Positions 1 through 13,282 of a stretch of DNA of 64,000 bases are shown one piece after another. Position 1 is the stretch's first letter. The number at the start of each line of letters is the position of its first letter. A program made the translations under genes and the position numbers. The DNA comes from Toxonevra muliebris (lineage: Eukaryota; Arthropoda; Insecta; Diptera; Pallopteridae): the NCBI GenBank assembly GCA_963691655.1, contig OY829327.1, positions 85,076,019 through 85,140,018 on the forward strand, read 5' to 3'. The notes below the pieces were generated by a model. That model searched no databases and was not told where the DNA came from. It saw only the letters and a program-made list of their open reading frames with translations.

Positions 1-3000
1 AGTCAATGGATTTCAGTGCATGATCGTAAACACTTTTTTTTTTGGTTAGTTTCTTTAAAAATTTCTACGCTACGATACTAAACTAAAATTAAAATGCTAC
101 GAAAATGAAATGAAAGTATTTTTAAAACTACATATTTATATATTTTTTTGGTTCGCAATATCTGCAAATAATGAAACATCGATACAAATTCATTCATGCT
201 TGCTGTCTTCGAGATTCATCAACAACGTCACAATGTTCAATGAATTTTTGTTTGTTTTTTATTTTGTATTGTATTTTTTGCATTGAAACTTACCTTGATG
301 CTGCGATAAATCAAATCGTCAATAAAACCAAAAACATTTCGAAACAATATTGCTACATTTTACTTTCAAAATATATACGAAAAAAATAAAGGAACACAAC
401 ATCTAAGTCGAACTAACTAAAACTATTTGAAAATAAAAACACAGTATTGAATTTTTGTTTTTATTTGCTTTTCAAAATAATAAACAGCAATTTCAAAAAA
501 AAAAAAAATTATTTATTTACATTTAAAACTAATGATTAAATTCAAAGTACTTTTTTATTCAACGTATAATCGTAATAGTAATTAATAATAGTAATAAAAC
601 TAGTAAAAATAATTAAGCCGACAAGACATGCAAGAAATATTAAAATGATATTTTTGGAGGAAAAAAATAAGAAATAATAAGAAAAAAAAAATACTAAAAC
701 TAAAATACTAAAATTTAAATGTAATAAAATCAAAAAATTATTATTAGGCAATATTTAATTAAAAACGGTTTACGAACTACAAAAATATTCTGAAAAAAAG
801 AAAAATTAAATGAAATAAAAACTAAAAAGCACATACACAAAATGTGAGGGGTGTGGGGTTGTGGTGGAAAAGCGGATGAAGAAAAGTAAATTATTATATT
901 TTTTCTGTGTGTTTCGTGTGTGTGTGTGTGTATGCGTTTTGGGATTATTAAATTTTTTTCTAATTATGCAGCAAGTACTTTTTCATTTAAGTTAAGAGTG
1001 ATTGATGTGTGAATGCGATAAAAAATGTTTAGGTATATAGGATTTGAATTTTTTCCCATAAATTACACTAGTAATACTTTTTATTATTTAATTAGCTGAA
1101 TGTCAATTCAAATCTCGCTATTAAAATCGATTTGAAAAGTTCTAATTTGTACATGCGATGATATTAAAAATTATGAAAATGTTATGACTAAGAAAGTCCA
1201 CGATACTTTGTCTTGCAACAACTACACCTTTCTTAACAGTAGCCACTTCAGAAAGTTTTAAATTTATTTCAGGTTATTCCTAATGAACTTCAAAAAAACT
1301 ATTAAAAGTTCTAACTGTTCTATAGTTTATTCCGAATTTTCAGAAATACATTTGATGATTCTAAAGTACAATTGAAAAATTTTGATATCAATTTTAAATA
1401 ATCTAACATTGAATTGAAATCACGCACTCCCACCTGTCACACAACGACATCAGTTTTCGTTAGAATCGATGAAAATTTTAGTGATGTCTACTGAAGTTTG
1501 TAAAGCATTCAAGTCATGAACATGAGAAGAGTCATGAGTACTAATCATTAAATTAAGATTTAAATTAATCAGTCATTACAGTCCAAGCAAAACGAACCTT
1601 AGCGCTTTTGATTTTAGAACATGACTGAGTAATATAATTTGCACTATGATTTTTGATGTGTGAAAAGAAATGTTAACTTAAACGCTAAACAAACAAAAAA
1701 CAATGATTAACACGTATGTCTTTCAAAATGCTGATAAAACTAAAAACTAAATTGCTAACTAATTAGATGATGGAAGAGTAGTGAGTAGAAATTAGCGGCG
1801 CTGCAAAATAGTATTATGAAAAAGCTAATGATTTAATGACGAAAAAGTAAAATATTTCGATTATATCTGTACATACAAACACACAAAAATTAGATTTTAG
1901 CGGTAGGTAATAATAAAAGAGAGAAGTAGAAAACAAAACAAAAAAATGTTACAATATTATAAAATTTAAAAATAAGAATTCATTTTTTATTATTTAAGTA
2001 CATTTTCAAATATTTAAAATTTAATAATAATAATAATAAAAGGTAATAATAGAAAACATAATACGAGTACTCCTTCAATTTTCAATCAATCCACATACAA
2101 AATTTCAATGCAAATTTGTTAACGTTTATAAAATCAAAAGTTATTATTTTTACACAAATGTACCCCCCGTTGAAAAATTATAAACACTACAAATTTACTT
2201 CAAATATTTTATAAACATCAGCTTTTATGATTTGGAAAGAATTAAAGAATTTTATTTTCAACAACTATTTCTAACGATAATTTGGAACTCATTGGTCACG
2301 AAGTTTATACATAATTCAGAAATGTTTTCTTTTTATTAAATACCAAGCATTTGCCTTTTGAAATGTTCCCCGTTTGGGTTCTTTTAAAAACCATTAAAAC
2401 TCATTATGTTAAAAATATTTAGAGGTAATTTGTAGAGTTCGAAATTCTCTACGGGATATTTTATAAATTACAAACAGCTGCAGATAGTGTGTGCGTGTGT
2501 GAATGTATATAAAGTATATATACGAGTAGTACATAGTTCTTGACACTATATACAAATGCCGTGCATCTGAGTTAAACTACTTTTACATATACATTCACCA
2601 TCGGTTACTAAATTCGTTAATCAAAAAGGAATAATAAAATAGAATTGGGAAATAAAATTACGGTAATTATCAGAAATGTTCTAAAATCCATTGATGATAG
2701 TTGGAAATTAAAATACAGTAGCTACTACTACAGCTATTAAACCAAGTGGATTTTAGTGCAGGTATGCATAATGATAAAGAATAGAAACGAAATATGGAGT
2801 AAGTTAGAATAATCAAGTATACAAAAACAAAATTTAAGATTTTTACATTTAAAATTAACAGAAATTAATATTTAATGATAATGATAAAAAAAAAAAACTA
2901 AATATGATGCCAAGTTAAAAAATTCAATATAATTAGAAAAAAAAAGATTTTAAATTTAACTGCAAACTTGTTAGTTTTAGTTGTAGATACAATAATTTAA

Positions 3001-3645
3001 ATCTATTTCTTTGTATTTTTTTTTTTAATAATAATAATAGTAAGTTTCATTTAATGCATGAGTGTGTTATTTAATTTCTGTTTTATATTTTTATTTAAAA
3101 ATTCGTTTATTTTATTGAAGAGAGTGTAGACATGAGTGAGTAAGGGCGACGAGCATGTATGGCCCAAGTGACATAAAGAAAGAAATGGCAAGGTCGGTTT
3201 CAGTCTAGAAAACATATATGTATAAAATTACTGTACCATAATTTCATTATTTATTATAATGCAAAAACATGCCAAAGAAACAATATATGAAAAATACTAA
3301 AAACTAGAACTGTTAGTTCGATACAGCAAATAAAATGTCTTCAATTGTACTGTTGTTTTATTTTCAACTCAAAAACGAAAATCTCTATGCGTCCTTACTT
3401 CCACCCTCCGAAGTACAGTCCAGTCCAAGTTCAAGTACTTCTTACTATTAGAAGCGATGAGTGAGTGAGAGTTTATGTGTCAATGAATTCAAAATGAAAT
3501 TATATCCATTACGAATTTATAATTGCTTGCATTTGCGTTAAATGCTTATATTTATGAAACAAAAGGAATATATATATTTAATTCTCTTCTTTTTCTTAAA
3601 CGCAATCAAATCGGTGGTTTAAAGATTCTAGTTCTTATTAATATT

Positions 3646-3676
<31 letters not shown>

Positions 3677-4433
3677 TGTGATTTTCTCTGCATAAAATCG
3701 CTTTTTGAACTCTTTTTTTAATGTAATTTTCTGAAGTTATTTTTTAGGGATTTTATGAAATATTTTTTTTTTAATTATTATGAAAGTTTAAGTTTACTTA
3801 ATTTTATTACAAATATATTTAATTATTTATATAATGCAATTAAAATATATAACTTCTTGAGAATTGCTGCTCATGCATGCGCCGCTGTTCATGAAATAAT
3901 TTTCAAATATGCTGCATGCATTGGCATTCGATTTTCTTAACTCATTTAAAACATTTATATTGTTTTTGTTTTTTAATATTATTGACACAATTGCCTTTTT
4001 TTAAAGTAAATATTTTGTCGTTTGCTGCTAATATGGGATATTTTCGTTTGAGTATGATTTACAACTAATGCTATAAAATGTAAAATAAAACTAAAATTAG
4101 CTTCCGAGTTAGCAGAATCGTTTCTTTTTTGCTGCTTTTTAGTTTTCCTTCCAAAAGTAAATGAAAATATTTTACTTATTTTTTTTTTTTTTAAATATTT
4201 TTAAAAGTATGCAGCAATGACAACAAACAAATTTTTCTTTCTTTCGTCACACACGAAACGTTCGATGCATGTGCATTGCGTATGTTTTGTTGGTATGTAT
4301 GTATGTGAGTGTTTTATGCGTGTGTGAATCTATTATATCTGAAATTAAGAGTGTTTTATTTAATATGTGGAGCGAAAAATGTCATGACATGAGACTCTTT
4401 CTTGTTGATGTCATCTCATTGTCGTCCGGCTTC
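1..4433 (-). other. Gene-free AT-rich stretch downstream of musashi, probable 3' UTR and flank
   Basis: This stretch directly follows the musashi stop codon on the minus strand. It is very AT-rich, with homopolymer runs and a short GT repeat near 916-931. Open frames here are short and have no recognisable domain. Several TTTATT hexamers on the plus strand (AATAAA on the minus strand) could be poly(A) signals, for example near 1080, 1985 and 3112, but none can be picked from sequence alone. Drosophila msi is known to have a long 3' UTR, so assigning much of this stretch to the UTR is reasonable inference. I see no second gene in it. Confidence 0.5.
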
Positions 4434-7400
4434 TTAAACATACATGCCCATGCCATACATAGAGCTCCAGTCTACACCCTGGAAACTTGACATATCCACG
4501 TTGGCCAATGCATAGCTTTGATATGGATTGGCAGCATTCAATTGATTGCTGGCTACAAGTGCTGCCTGTTGTGCAGCAGCAGCTGCTGCAAGTGGATGCG
4601 TAGATGTTGCTCCATGTGCTCCGCTTTGTGTGCTGCCACCGGCGGCGGCGGCGGCTACAGCTAAATTGTGGGCCTGTGTTGCTGCTGCTGAATTTGTTGC
4701 TGCAGAATGTTGTTGTGCAGCCGCTGCGGCGGCAGTGTGATGTTGTTGTTGCTGCTGAGCAGCAGCGTGTGCATGTTGTTGCTGAGCTTGATGATGTTGA
4801 GCTTGTGCCTGTGCCAAAGCATTGGCAGCAGCAGCGGTTGCAGGAATGGGGTAGGGAGAGTATCTGTAAAAGAAAAAATAATGAGAATAATTAAATTGCC
4901 GAAAAAAGTTAGTAATCTCTACACGCACCTCACGCTATGCAATGCCGCTTGTTGATATGTGCTTAGCAGCTTGCCAAAGCTAGCTGGATTTGCGGCTGCA
5001 ACTGCATTGGCAGCAGCGGCTGCATTTTGTACTTGGAAGGGGTTCTGTGAGATGAGTGCCGCTTGCTGTGCGGCAGCTGCAGCGGCAGCGCTGCCATGAT
5101 GCAGCTGCAATTGTGTCGGTGCTTGCATAATTGCCAGCGGGCTCATAGCAGTAACCCCAGCAGCAGTGCGTGCGCCCAGCAATTGCCCCGGTGATGTGGG
5201 CATGGGTCCCATGCCCAATGTGCCCAACATAATACGTTTCTGCAGCAACTGTGCTGCTGGTGTAACCGCCTCCTTTGGCTGTGCTTTCTTGCATTCAACT
5301 TTTTTGTTCTTTATGGTATGGAAATGTATTTCACATACACGATCGACAACGTCCTCGTTCTCAAATGTGACGAACCCGAAGCCACGATGGCGTTTAGTCT
5401 GTTGATCCATGAGCATTACAGTCTCTTCGACAGTGCCGAATTGACCAAAATAAGCCTTCACTTCTTCGGCCGAAGTGTCCTGGGAAACGCCACCAACAAA
5501 TATCTTTTTAGTTTTATTCGCCTGACGTGGACGATTCTTTGGCGTGGCGTGCTTCGGGTCAATCTTTTTACCATCCAAAGTATGTATGGGAACCTGTAGC
5601 ACCTTGTCAACGCTGCATGGCTCTTGGAATGTGATGAAGCCAAAGCCGCGGCTGCGCTATAAGTCGGACAGAGGGAGTCAAGAAAAAAAAGAAACATATA
5701 TTAGTCTACGTAGTAATGACGTTTAGCTTAAATATGTAGATAGATAAGTATACATTTGACAGCTAACTGATACGAGTTATTAGCAAAAAGTTCTAGGTTT
5801 TAAAGTAAAAAAAAAAAACAAATGTAAAAACAAAACCATTACGTTTTTGTATCAACAAAGTCAAAAGTGTACGAATATATGTATTTAGAATGTAAGTTTT
5901 TTTTTAGCACTCATGCTGTTTTCATTTTACTGATTTTATAATCCTAAATTCAAATTGACAAATTAAAAACAATATCCTATTTGAAGGAAGAATTTATGTT
6001 AAATTTATATGATTATGGTGGGTGGGGGTAAAAACATAACTATTTAGAAGATTTTGTTACGTATTTATGTATGTTTATATTACACAAAGAAAATGCTTTA
6101 TTACATTACAAGTTTAGCTAGAAAATTAACGAAAAGTAACGAAAACGCTTTTACAATAAATCGCAAAAGTCTTTTTGTTTTTTAACATGTTTTTTTTTGC
6201 TCAAATATTACCAAATAATTGTTTAACAAATTTAACTAAGATTGAAGCTCATAGATGTCTACAATGGCTACACAGGACCAAAAGAACAAACTTCATTTAA
6301 CCACTAAATTTCAGTGGTGTATAAAACCCTTGACCTCAACCATGTTCTTTTGGTTTATGTGGCACATAATTTCACATCTTGAGTGCGCTCACAAATTACT
6401 CGATATTAATAAATTATGTATATAAGAACTCACTTGCAAATTGTATACAATATTATTTAGTAATCATTATTCATTTCTGGTTCTAAGGATTTAAATAAAG
6501 TGAAAATCACCTATGGCACCTAAATATTATGTACACAATAAATTCAAAGGAACAAACGAACGCGTTCAAAATTAGTCTCACAACAACACTCGAGTTAAAT
6601 TAAGATATATCAATGAATCAATCAATCAATGCTAATAATATTTACGCTAATCATCTATCAAAACCCAATTATGCCTCTAATTGTAATACAAATTTTGTTT
6701 AAGCGATTTCGAAGCAGTATGCTTTTGAATTTTTTCGATGTTTCTTTTCTAAATATAGGTAAAAAATACAAATACAATTATTATTATTATTATATAAAGA
6801 AATTATTAGGTATTTACTTAATACTAAGATTTATAAAACATATTTCTTAATTTTTACACAATTGCATTGTTTTTCTAAATGGACTGAGTTGAAGACTTAA
6901 GTTTAATAAATTAGTGTAACTAGGTAAGACATGTTGATCTAGATCGTAGCTAGTTTGATTCTAAATAATAAAGTTCTGGGTTTGAAGATCAATTAAACAA
7001 ATGTATGAAATGTTCAAAAGAATTTTTTTTCTCAAACAAATTTAGATCTGAGAGCAGTTCTTCCTTTTAAAATTGGATGTAGATAAACATGTCTAATACT
7101 AGATAAATTTCTTACAATATTAAAGTGAAATACACTTTTGATTGTACGAGTATTTTGTACATTTTCTATAGCGAGTTTAAGTTGAACTTTAATATAAATA
7201 CATACATATAAATTACTAATTTCGAAGATTTTTTGCATAAGGTTAATAAAGACTACATTTATGTTTAAAACCTAATGGTGACTGGAGGAGATAGAGCAGA
7301 TAGATAGTTAATTCAGGCAAATTGAAAATTGTCCTATGGGGAAATAACAAAAAAAAAAAAAAAAAAAACAGTAGTAATATTTATTATTGGTTATAGTTTA

Positions 7401-10400
7401 AAGATTAAAAGTGATGAGTTAAAATGGTAAAAAAAAAAAAAAATCGCTGATTCCAGTTTTAAAATAAACTTTCTAGAATTTCTGTAATATTATTAATTAG
7501 ATAACCCTAAGGGTTGCCTAAAATATATAGATAGCTAATATATATATTTATTAATACACTCCAAACATAGCTTAAAAGTTAAGCACAATATATTTATATG
7601 AATTTCGTCTAAGACAAGAACTTGGTTTGAACAAAAATTACTACTACTAAAACTTTCAACTAAAAAAAAAACACAAAACAAGAAAAAAAAAACAGAAAAG
7701 CAATCTAAACATAAATGAAAACTTTTTCAGGTTTTTTTTTTATAGTCTACTAATGGAAAAATTTATATAACGACGAAATTTGATTAACATATTTTTCAAA
7801 CAAATTTACATATGAATTTTGCTGGTATATTAATACTTTGTGTAAAAAAGAAATTATCCAACGCCTCCTTTAAGTTTTTAGGAATACAAAATAGTTACCC
7901 TAAATTAATTTTCAAATACAATTACAATTAGTACTCGCTGTTAAATATTATTGGCATTATTGTTTTTCTTGCTGCCTAAAACAACTACAAATTTCAGCTA
8001 ATATGTATATGGTAGTAAATAGTAATAGTAGTTTGTTGTAGTAGTAATTTTTGATAGTTAAAAAATACATAAGTATTAGATTGTGTTTTTGTTTTCTATT
8101 TTGAAAATTTTCTTTGCGATATTTGCACTAATACTCAATGCGAAATGATAAACAAATAAAAACAATACAATTCATATGGATGGTTTGGAACAGAAGCAAT
8201 CTGTAAGTGGGATCTGTTTGAAACCATTCGGCGTTTCAGAAAAAGACAACAACTCCATCATATCGTGTGCTTGTGGATCAATCACTTCTGTTTCAAGCCA
8301 TTCACACACATACGAGTATGCTCGTAAGTATATATTTAGTGTATAAATATAAATGTATGTATTATATGTAGGTACTCTATGCATAATAAAGAACATTTGT
8401 TCAAAATTTTTGTTTTAGTTTTATGCTCTATTACTTTAATTTACACATTACAATAGTATACATATACATATGTATGTTTTTAGATAGTAAGTGGTAATTT
8501 ATTTGCAAATACGAATATATTTATATATATATATAAATGAGCGTATATTATCTGAGAATTATGTAGGTAAAAGGAGGAAATAAAAATACCTATGGAAACA
8601 ACGCAAACAAAATTGTATTCTGTGTACAGTGGCAGTTACTGTTGTTGTTTATAGCTACAGCGAGTCGCGTCATTTGTTGAATTGAATATTGTGCAGCTTG
8701 TCCTTCATGTTTACTGTTTTCGAATTATCCTGTTTCAATGTTCTGTGCCACATTTGCTTCGTGTTGTTTCGCTTCTTTTTGCTCTGCCGCATGTTGTCGT
8801 TTTACCTGTGAGTAAAATGCCAAGCAGCTGCGTATTTAACATGTGACTCAGGTACGGCAGCTCAAGTTTGGTTTTTGTTCCCTTTTTTAATGCTTTTTAC
8901 ATTCTTTGTTGAATGCCATCCCAGTATTCAGAGAATTCCGTTCCATTTTTATACAATCACACAAAAGAAATTTATTTTTCATATTTGCGTTTTAGTTTTG
9001 TGGTTCGTTTTGTTCAAAATTTGTTTGTAATTTCAAAAATATTTTGATTTTGTTTTTTCTTTTCGATTTTTTGCATTAACTGTTCAAATAAGAATATCCT
9101 ATATAACATTTTTACTCTATATATAAAGGTATAAAAGAGAGATAGAGAATGTGTGGATAAATAGTGCTGACTCTTTCCTATACACGTTGTCATTGTTTTG
9201 TGTAATATAACTTAAAAACTAGTTTTGCGGTATTTATAAGGATAATAGAAACACTGTCCTGACCGGGGAATGTAGAACGCAAAAGGGAAGTGAAACAAAA
9301 GAAACTAGAAGAAAACCAGTTTTTGTGCCTGGCAAATACATTTGTAGGTAGGCATATCCTGCGGCAGTATACCTTGAAGCGGTATACCTCGTGTATTTGT
9401 GATTCAAGCAAAACAAAAGGTTATTTTATTAGCAATCCGTTAGAAAGGAAGTTGAAGAAAAGGAAGAAAGTATAATACTAAAAGGGGAAGGATAAATCAT
9501 AAAATAGAGGTAGTTAAAATTTAAATTTTTTCAATGATATTAAAGAAGTTTTTAAATAAGATCTCATTCATTCTTGAATTTGTGCATATTTAGAAATTGA
9601 TCATGTGTGGTGATCAAAATAATGGAATATCCTGGATATTCTTCATGCCACATACACATGAACTGTTTGTGCTACACAGTCAGAGTGCTGCTCGTGTGCT
9701 TTTTGGCTGTTTGTGGCTTGTGCCACAGGAGGAACAGCTGTAATATTTCGCATTGTACTTATACTGGAAGGCATATAAAGTGGCAGCTGTTCTTGCGTTG
9801 GCTGGCTACTTCGTAGTGCAATGTACCTTGTACGCATATCCGTTGTATAATAAATTTAAATTACATGCCAAATTATAAAAGCAGCCGATCTTGTACATAT
9901 GTACAAGTATTGATACTATTCAATAATAAAATAAATAGTGATGAATGAAGATTGAGGTGAATCAATCAACAAGAAAAATATCTCTACTTTTCGAAAAGTA
10001 GAAGGAAAATTGTGCGGTATAGGAAAATCAGAATTCTTAAATAGTTTCTGCTAGAACAAAGAGTATAGTTTGAAATTTCTGTGCTTTGATTGAGACTACA
10101 CCACACTTAGGTCATTTAGGCATATTGTTAAAGAAAAAATGCTAAATGCGGCGCTGATTAGACATACATTTTCTATTTATTAGATTTGTTTTTTTTTTGC
10201 TGTTGCTACCAAGTCCACAAGGGCAACTACAATTTTATGCAGCCAGATTGAGGAACAAAACAAATCATAAGTTGTCATAAAAACAGAGTTATGTTAAATA
10301 TTATGAGATAAAGTAAATATAAATATATGTATATATTTAAAAGTTATGCTACACCAAAAGCCATTTTTTATGTTATTATTAAATTGCATCCAATGATTGG

Positions 10401-11175
10401 TAGCAACGACTAAGCAAAAAGGAGACTATTTCATGCTTACCTGTGTTACAGGATCCTTCATGATGAGCACGTCTGTTACAGCGCCAAACATATTAAAGTA
10501 TTCCTTCAATTTCTCCGATGATGTTTGCCAACTCAGGCCACCAACAAAAAGTTTACCAGGTGCGGGATCTGTAGTTGCGACACCACCAACACCACCACCA
10601 TTTATGCCATTATTCGGTGTGGAACGTCCTGATGATGATGTGTTCACGTTGACAACATTACCTGCTCCACCCCCAGTTACAGAATTGACAGCAGTTGCAT
10701 TGGCGACAACAGCAGCGGCGTTGGCGCCATTTAACATTACCATAGCGGCTTGTTTCGCTTGTGATTGTTGTTGTTGCTGCTGTTGAGAGTTGACAACAGC
10801 AACGGCGTTATTGGTATTTGCAATGCTTTGTTGCTGCTGCTGCTGTGGAGTTGATTGAGCCTGTTGTTGCTGCTGCTGTTGCATGCCAACATTCTGTTGT
10901 TGCTGTTGCGACTGCTGCTGACTCTTCAACACTGCAGCAGTGGTCAATGTGCCATTAACAGCTGCTGCATTAACCAGCGCATTATGTAGATCTCGATTAT
11001 GGTGATGGTCCATGAGTCCAGCAGCGGCAGCGGCTGCAGCTGCGGCAGCATTGTCAATCGGGTTGCTGTGCGAATAGAAAAAAGGTTCATCTTTTAAACG
11101 TGGAACGAAAGGATTCTGCACGACTGCAGGCACAGGATGTTGCAACATTGTTGCGCCTTCTTTAAGGGAGTGCAT
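4434..11175 (-). CDS. msi: Musashi-type RNA-binding protein, two RRMs, three coding exons
   Basis: Exons on the minus strand are 10441-11175, 4929-5656 and 4434-4863 (630 aa). The introns are 4784 bp (phase 0) and 65 bp, both GT-AG. RRM1 spans about residues 207-283, with RNP2 KLFVGGL at 208-214 and RNP1 RGFGFITF at 248-255. RRM2 spans about 296-373, with KIFVGGV and RGFGFVTF. The 4.8 kb intron cuts RRM1 immediately after DPVTQ. The N-terminus holds poly-Ala and several poly-Gln runs. The C-terminus is Ala/Gln/His-rich and ends in [20 protein letters not shown]. The segment after RRM2 ([20 protein letters not shown]) fits insect msi better than the paralogue Rbp6. The start is the first ATG after an in-frame TGA nine codons upstream, although an AG just before it leaves room for an upstream exon. 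In flies Musashi represses translation of target mRNAs such as ttk during sensory-organ asymmetric division (family knowledge). Confidence 0.93.
8172..8330 (-). CDS. Weak coding-like stretch in the musashi intron
   Basis: A minus-strand frame ends in TGA at 8172 and encodes a non-repetitive segment containing [18 protein letters not shown] and FCSKPSI at the end. Its base composition is more balanced than the AT-rich flanks. It is in a different frame from the candidate exon at 8725-8805, and no clear acceptor decides its start. I do not recognise the family. It could be an unannotated alternative exon or chance. Confidence 0.12.
   Translation of the reverse strand, partial: YLRAYSYVCEWLETEVIDPQAHDMMELLSFSETPNGFKQIPLTDCFCSKPSI
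8725..8805 (-). CDS. Candidate alternative terminal exon within the musashi intron
   Basis: On the minus strand an acceptor-like TTTTACTCACAG is followed by a 26-codon frame ending in TAA. It encodes a charged, Gln/Glu/Ala-rich peptide (starting [14 protein letters not shown]). Its phase (0) matches the msi donor at 10440, so splicing would give a truncated protein with half of RRM1. The frame stays open for about 44 more codons after the single TAA. The same CAG-GTAAAA could instead be a splice donor. No homologue is recognised. This is inference from splice-site shape and composition only. Confidence 0.2.
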   Translation of the reverse strand, partial: VKRQHAAEQKEAKQHEANVAQNIETG

Positions 11176-12094
11176 TTCTTGTTCTAACAGAATTTGAAAT
11201 CAAGTTATAGGAATCGAAAAGTGAGGTTATATTTCGGTATTTCGCGCGGTACGTTTTCTCCTTTTCAATTTAAACAGAAAACACGAATATAACAATTAAT
11301 AAATTTTTTAAATGATTTTGTTTTTATTTGTGTATTAGCGCGGTGCAATGTTTCTCGTATGACTTTGGTTCAACTAACTTGAAGAGATTTTTCTTCATGA
11401 AAATTTTCAAATAAATAACAACGCGCTCGATTTTTAGTTGCCCTGGGAAACTTGAAGTTCGTTTGCGATGTTGCTCAGTTATTTTACGATTTTTTCTATT
11501 CCTTTTTCACTTTAATTGTTAACAAACGTTAGTTTCGTTTTATATTTTTTTTGTTGTTTCAACATAAATTCACTGCAGATTGCGATTTCACTAAATGTCA
11601 GTTTGTCATGCAATTTTGTCTAATCCAACAATTTATTTGAATGTTTTGGATTTCTATAAAAAATGTTATTGTCTTAAAAACTTCAGTACACTTTGGAGCA
11701 AACAATATTTCTTTCTTTCAAAATTCGCTTTTGCTTCTGCGCAAGTAATTTACTCCTTGAATGCAAACGATTGAGTGAACGAACAAAATGAAATCCTGAA
11801 GAAATTGCGCACGCGTCACAGTAAAAGCAGCTGCTACGCAAAGGACTTGTGCAGAGTTGCATTTAACAGCACTAAAACGAACTACTTTCGTGCTCGTACC
11901 TTATAACATTTCCAACCAAATATTTAATCGGGCCAAATAAAAAGTTGTCAAACGTTTAAACTGCATTTTGAATAAGAAAAAGAAGTATTCAATGCGGAAT
12001 TTTTCTTTTGTGTACTTTGTCATGAATACGCAGAGCAAAATTATTATAATTTGTTTGTTTGTTATACTTTGAGTGTTAAGCATTTATTTATATC
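11176..12094 (-). promoter_or_regulatory. Probable musashi 5' UTR and promoter-proximal region
   Basis: This non-coding DNA lies immediately upstream of the msi start on the minus strand. It probably contains 5' UTR sequence and perhaps an untranslated exon: a CTGTTAG acceptor-like site lies just before the ATG. No TATA box or initiator can be assigned with confidence. Confidence 0.4.
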
Positions 12095-12168
12095 TTAGGT
12101 TTTTACAAATTTCTGTTGTTGTAGTATGCTCGCCAGTGTGGCCAACTTTTGTTTCTCAAGATCCGCTA
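12095..12168 (-). CDS. Possible terminal coding exon of an unidentified small minus-strand gene
   Basis: A clear acceptor (TTCTTCATTTTAG) is followed by codons for DLEKQKLATLASILQQQKF and a stop, then an AATAAA close behind. Upstream at about 12340 there is a strong donor (GCTGTAAGT). Joining that to this exon keeps a frame open (…YVQINCSDLEKQK…), but no ATG is seen before an in-frame stop, so the start is missing or the model is wrong. I do not recognise the protein. Position suggests a small gene lying head-to-tail upstream of msi. Confidence 0.3.
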
Positions 12169-12429
12169 AAATGAAGAATAAAACGCGTATTTTCTTTAAA
12201 AAAGCGCAAAATTTGTTCCTTATAAAAGTACGAGAAAACTCAATACATTTTAACTTTTTCAATAATACACGCAGACATTTGCTACGCCAATGAAAATTTC
12301 TTCGATTTTTCAAAGGTAATACGTATTCTCAACTTACAGCAGTTTATTTGCACGTATAAACGCGGGGAAACTACAAAGCAGATGATTTTTAACGTTGTTT
12401 CAAAAGGTATTTAGCGGGAAAAGCGCTGA

Positions 12430-13282
12430 GTGTGCCACGCTGATGCTCATGTATGTGTTTTTTTTTTTTTTCAAAATTTGATTCGGTTATAACATATACA
12501 AGCTAAATTTGAGAACAACATACATATTCACAATTAAAAGGATTTTGGTTTATGCCAATGCAATTGCCATTAGCGTGTTCCTACCAATATCTGTATATTT
12601 ATCTTTATCTCTTAAGATATTGAGTGAGGCTTAACCGTAACCATAATCTGTATATGCCCACTTAAGTTCATGCAAAAGAGAATACGAGAACACATAAACC
12701 CTATGTGACATAGTATGTTCATATGTAACGGGTTCATCAAGTTTCCATAACTTAGGTGAGCTTATGAATGATACATTCCAAAATTCAAAATATCAAAAAT
12801 TTAAAAACAAAACTCTAAAATTATTTTGTTGGAAAAAGAGAGAATTAAAGAGCACAGAACAGGAACAGTTTACATACAAAATTGATTTCGAAAGTACGTT
12901 TCAACGAATGTGTAAAAACGGATGGGAAGAAATAACGTGGCACTGTGGTCGGACAAGTAAATATATGATCAATCAAACGTATATAGTTATTTTCAAGATG
13001 ATAGAGCTTCAAATAATTCATCAAGTAAATATAATTTTCTCAACATTTTCAAAATCCACGTTTTTTTCAAAATAAAAATTTCGCAATTTATATACTCGTG
13101 CCAATTAATGCCTAGCGGTGCCTTGTCGCTGAGCCGTTCCTGTGCCAGGTTCAAAAACAATTTTTTTCTCAAGTTACTTTCTTGATATATCTACTTTGTT
13201 TCCCGCTCGTCCTTAGTGGGTTAAGTATTTGACAGAACTTCAGTGAACTTGTTTATGTTTTGACATTAGCGTTTGCTGGCAT
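12430..13282. other. AT-rich intergenic stretch, no gene seen
   Basis: This is the spacer between the msi side and the plus-strand NDUFA4-like genes. It contains one 103-codon plus frame at 12764-13075 with strongly biased Lys/Asn/Phe composition and no domain, which I treat as chance. It probably contains the promoter of the following genes. Confidence 0.4.

Larger units (their letters stand above)
5657..10440 (-). other. Large musashi intron interrupting RRM1
   Basis: The donor GTAAGC follows the codons for DPVTQ at 10441, and the acceptor lies at 5657-5658 just before [10 protein letters not shown]. The interior is AT-rich with many short shadow frames. Two stretches on the minus strand look more coding-like than their surroundings, at 8600-8805 and 8172-8330. 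The first is listed separately. I recognise no complete gene or transposon here. Confidence 0.85.

Noticed and set aside
4546..4955. Plus-strand open frames rich in Ala, Leu and Cys
   Set aside because: They are antisense shadows of the poly-Ala/poly-Gln tracts in the musashi C-terminal exons.
10397..10786. Plus-strand 129-codon frame
   Set aside because: Antisense shadow of musashi exon 1; composition follows the CAG and GCA repeats.
12764..13075. 103-codon plus-strand frame before the NDUFA4-like genes
   Set aside because: Composition reflects AT-rich DNA, no domain, and it does not join in frame to the next exons.
13100..13150. Possible tRNA-like B box (AGGTTCAAAA)
   Set aside because: No matching A box, stem or T-arm; too weak to call.
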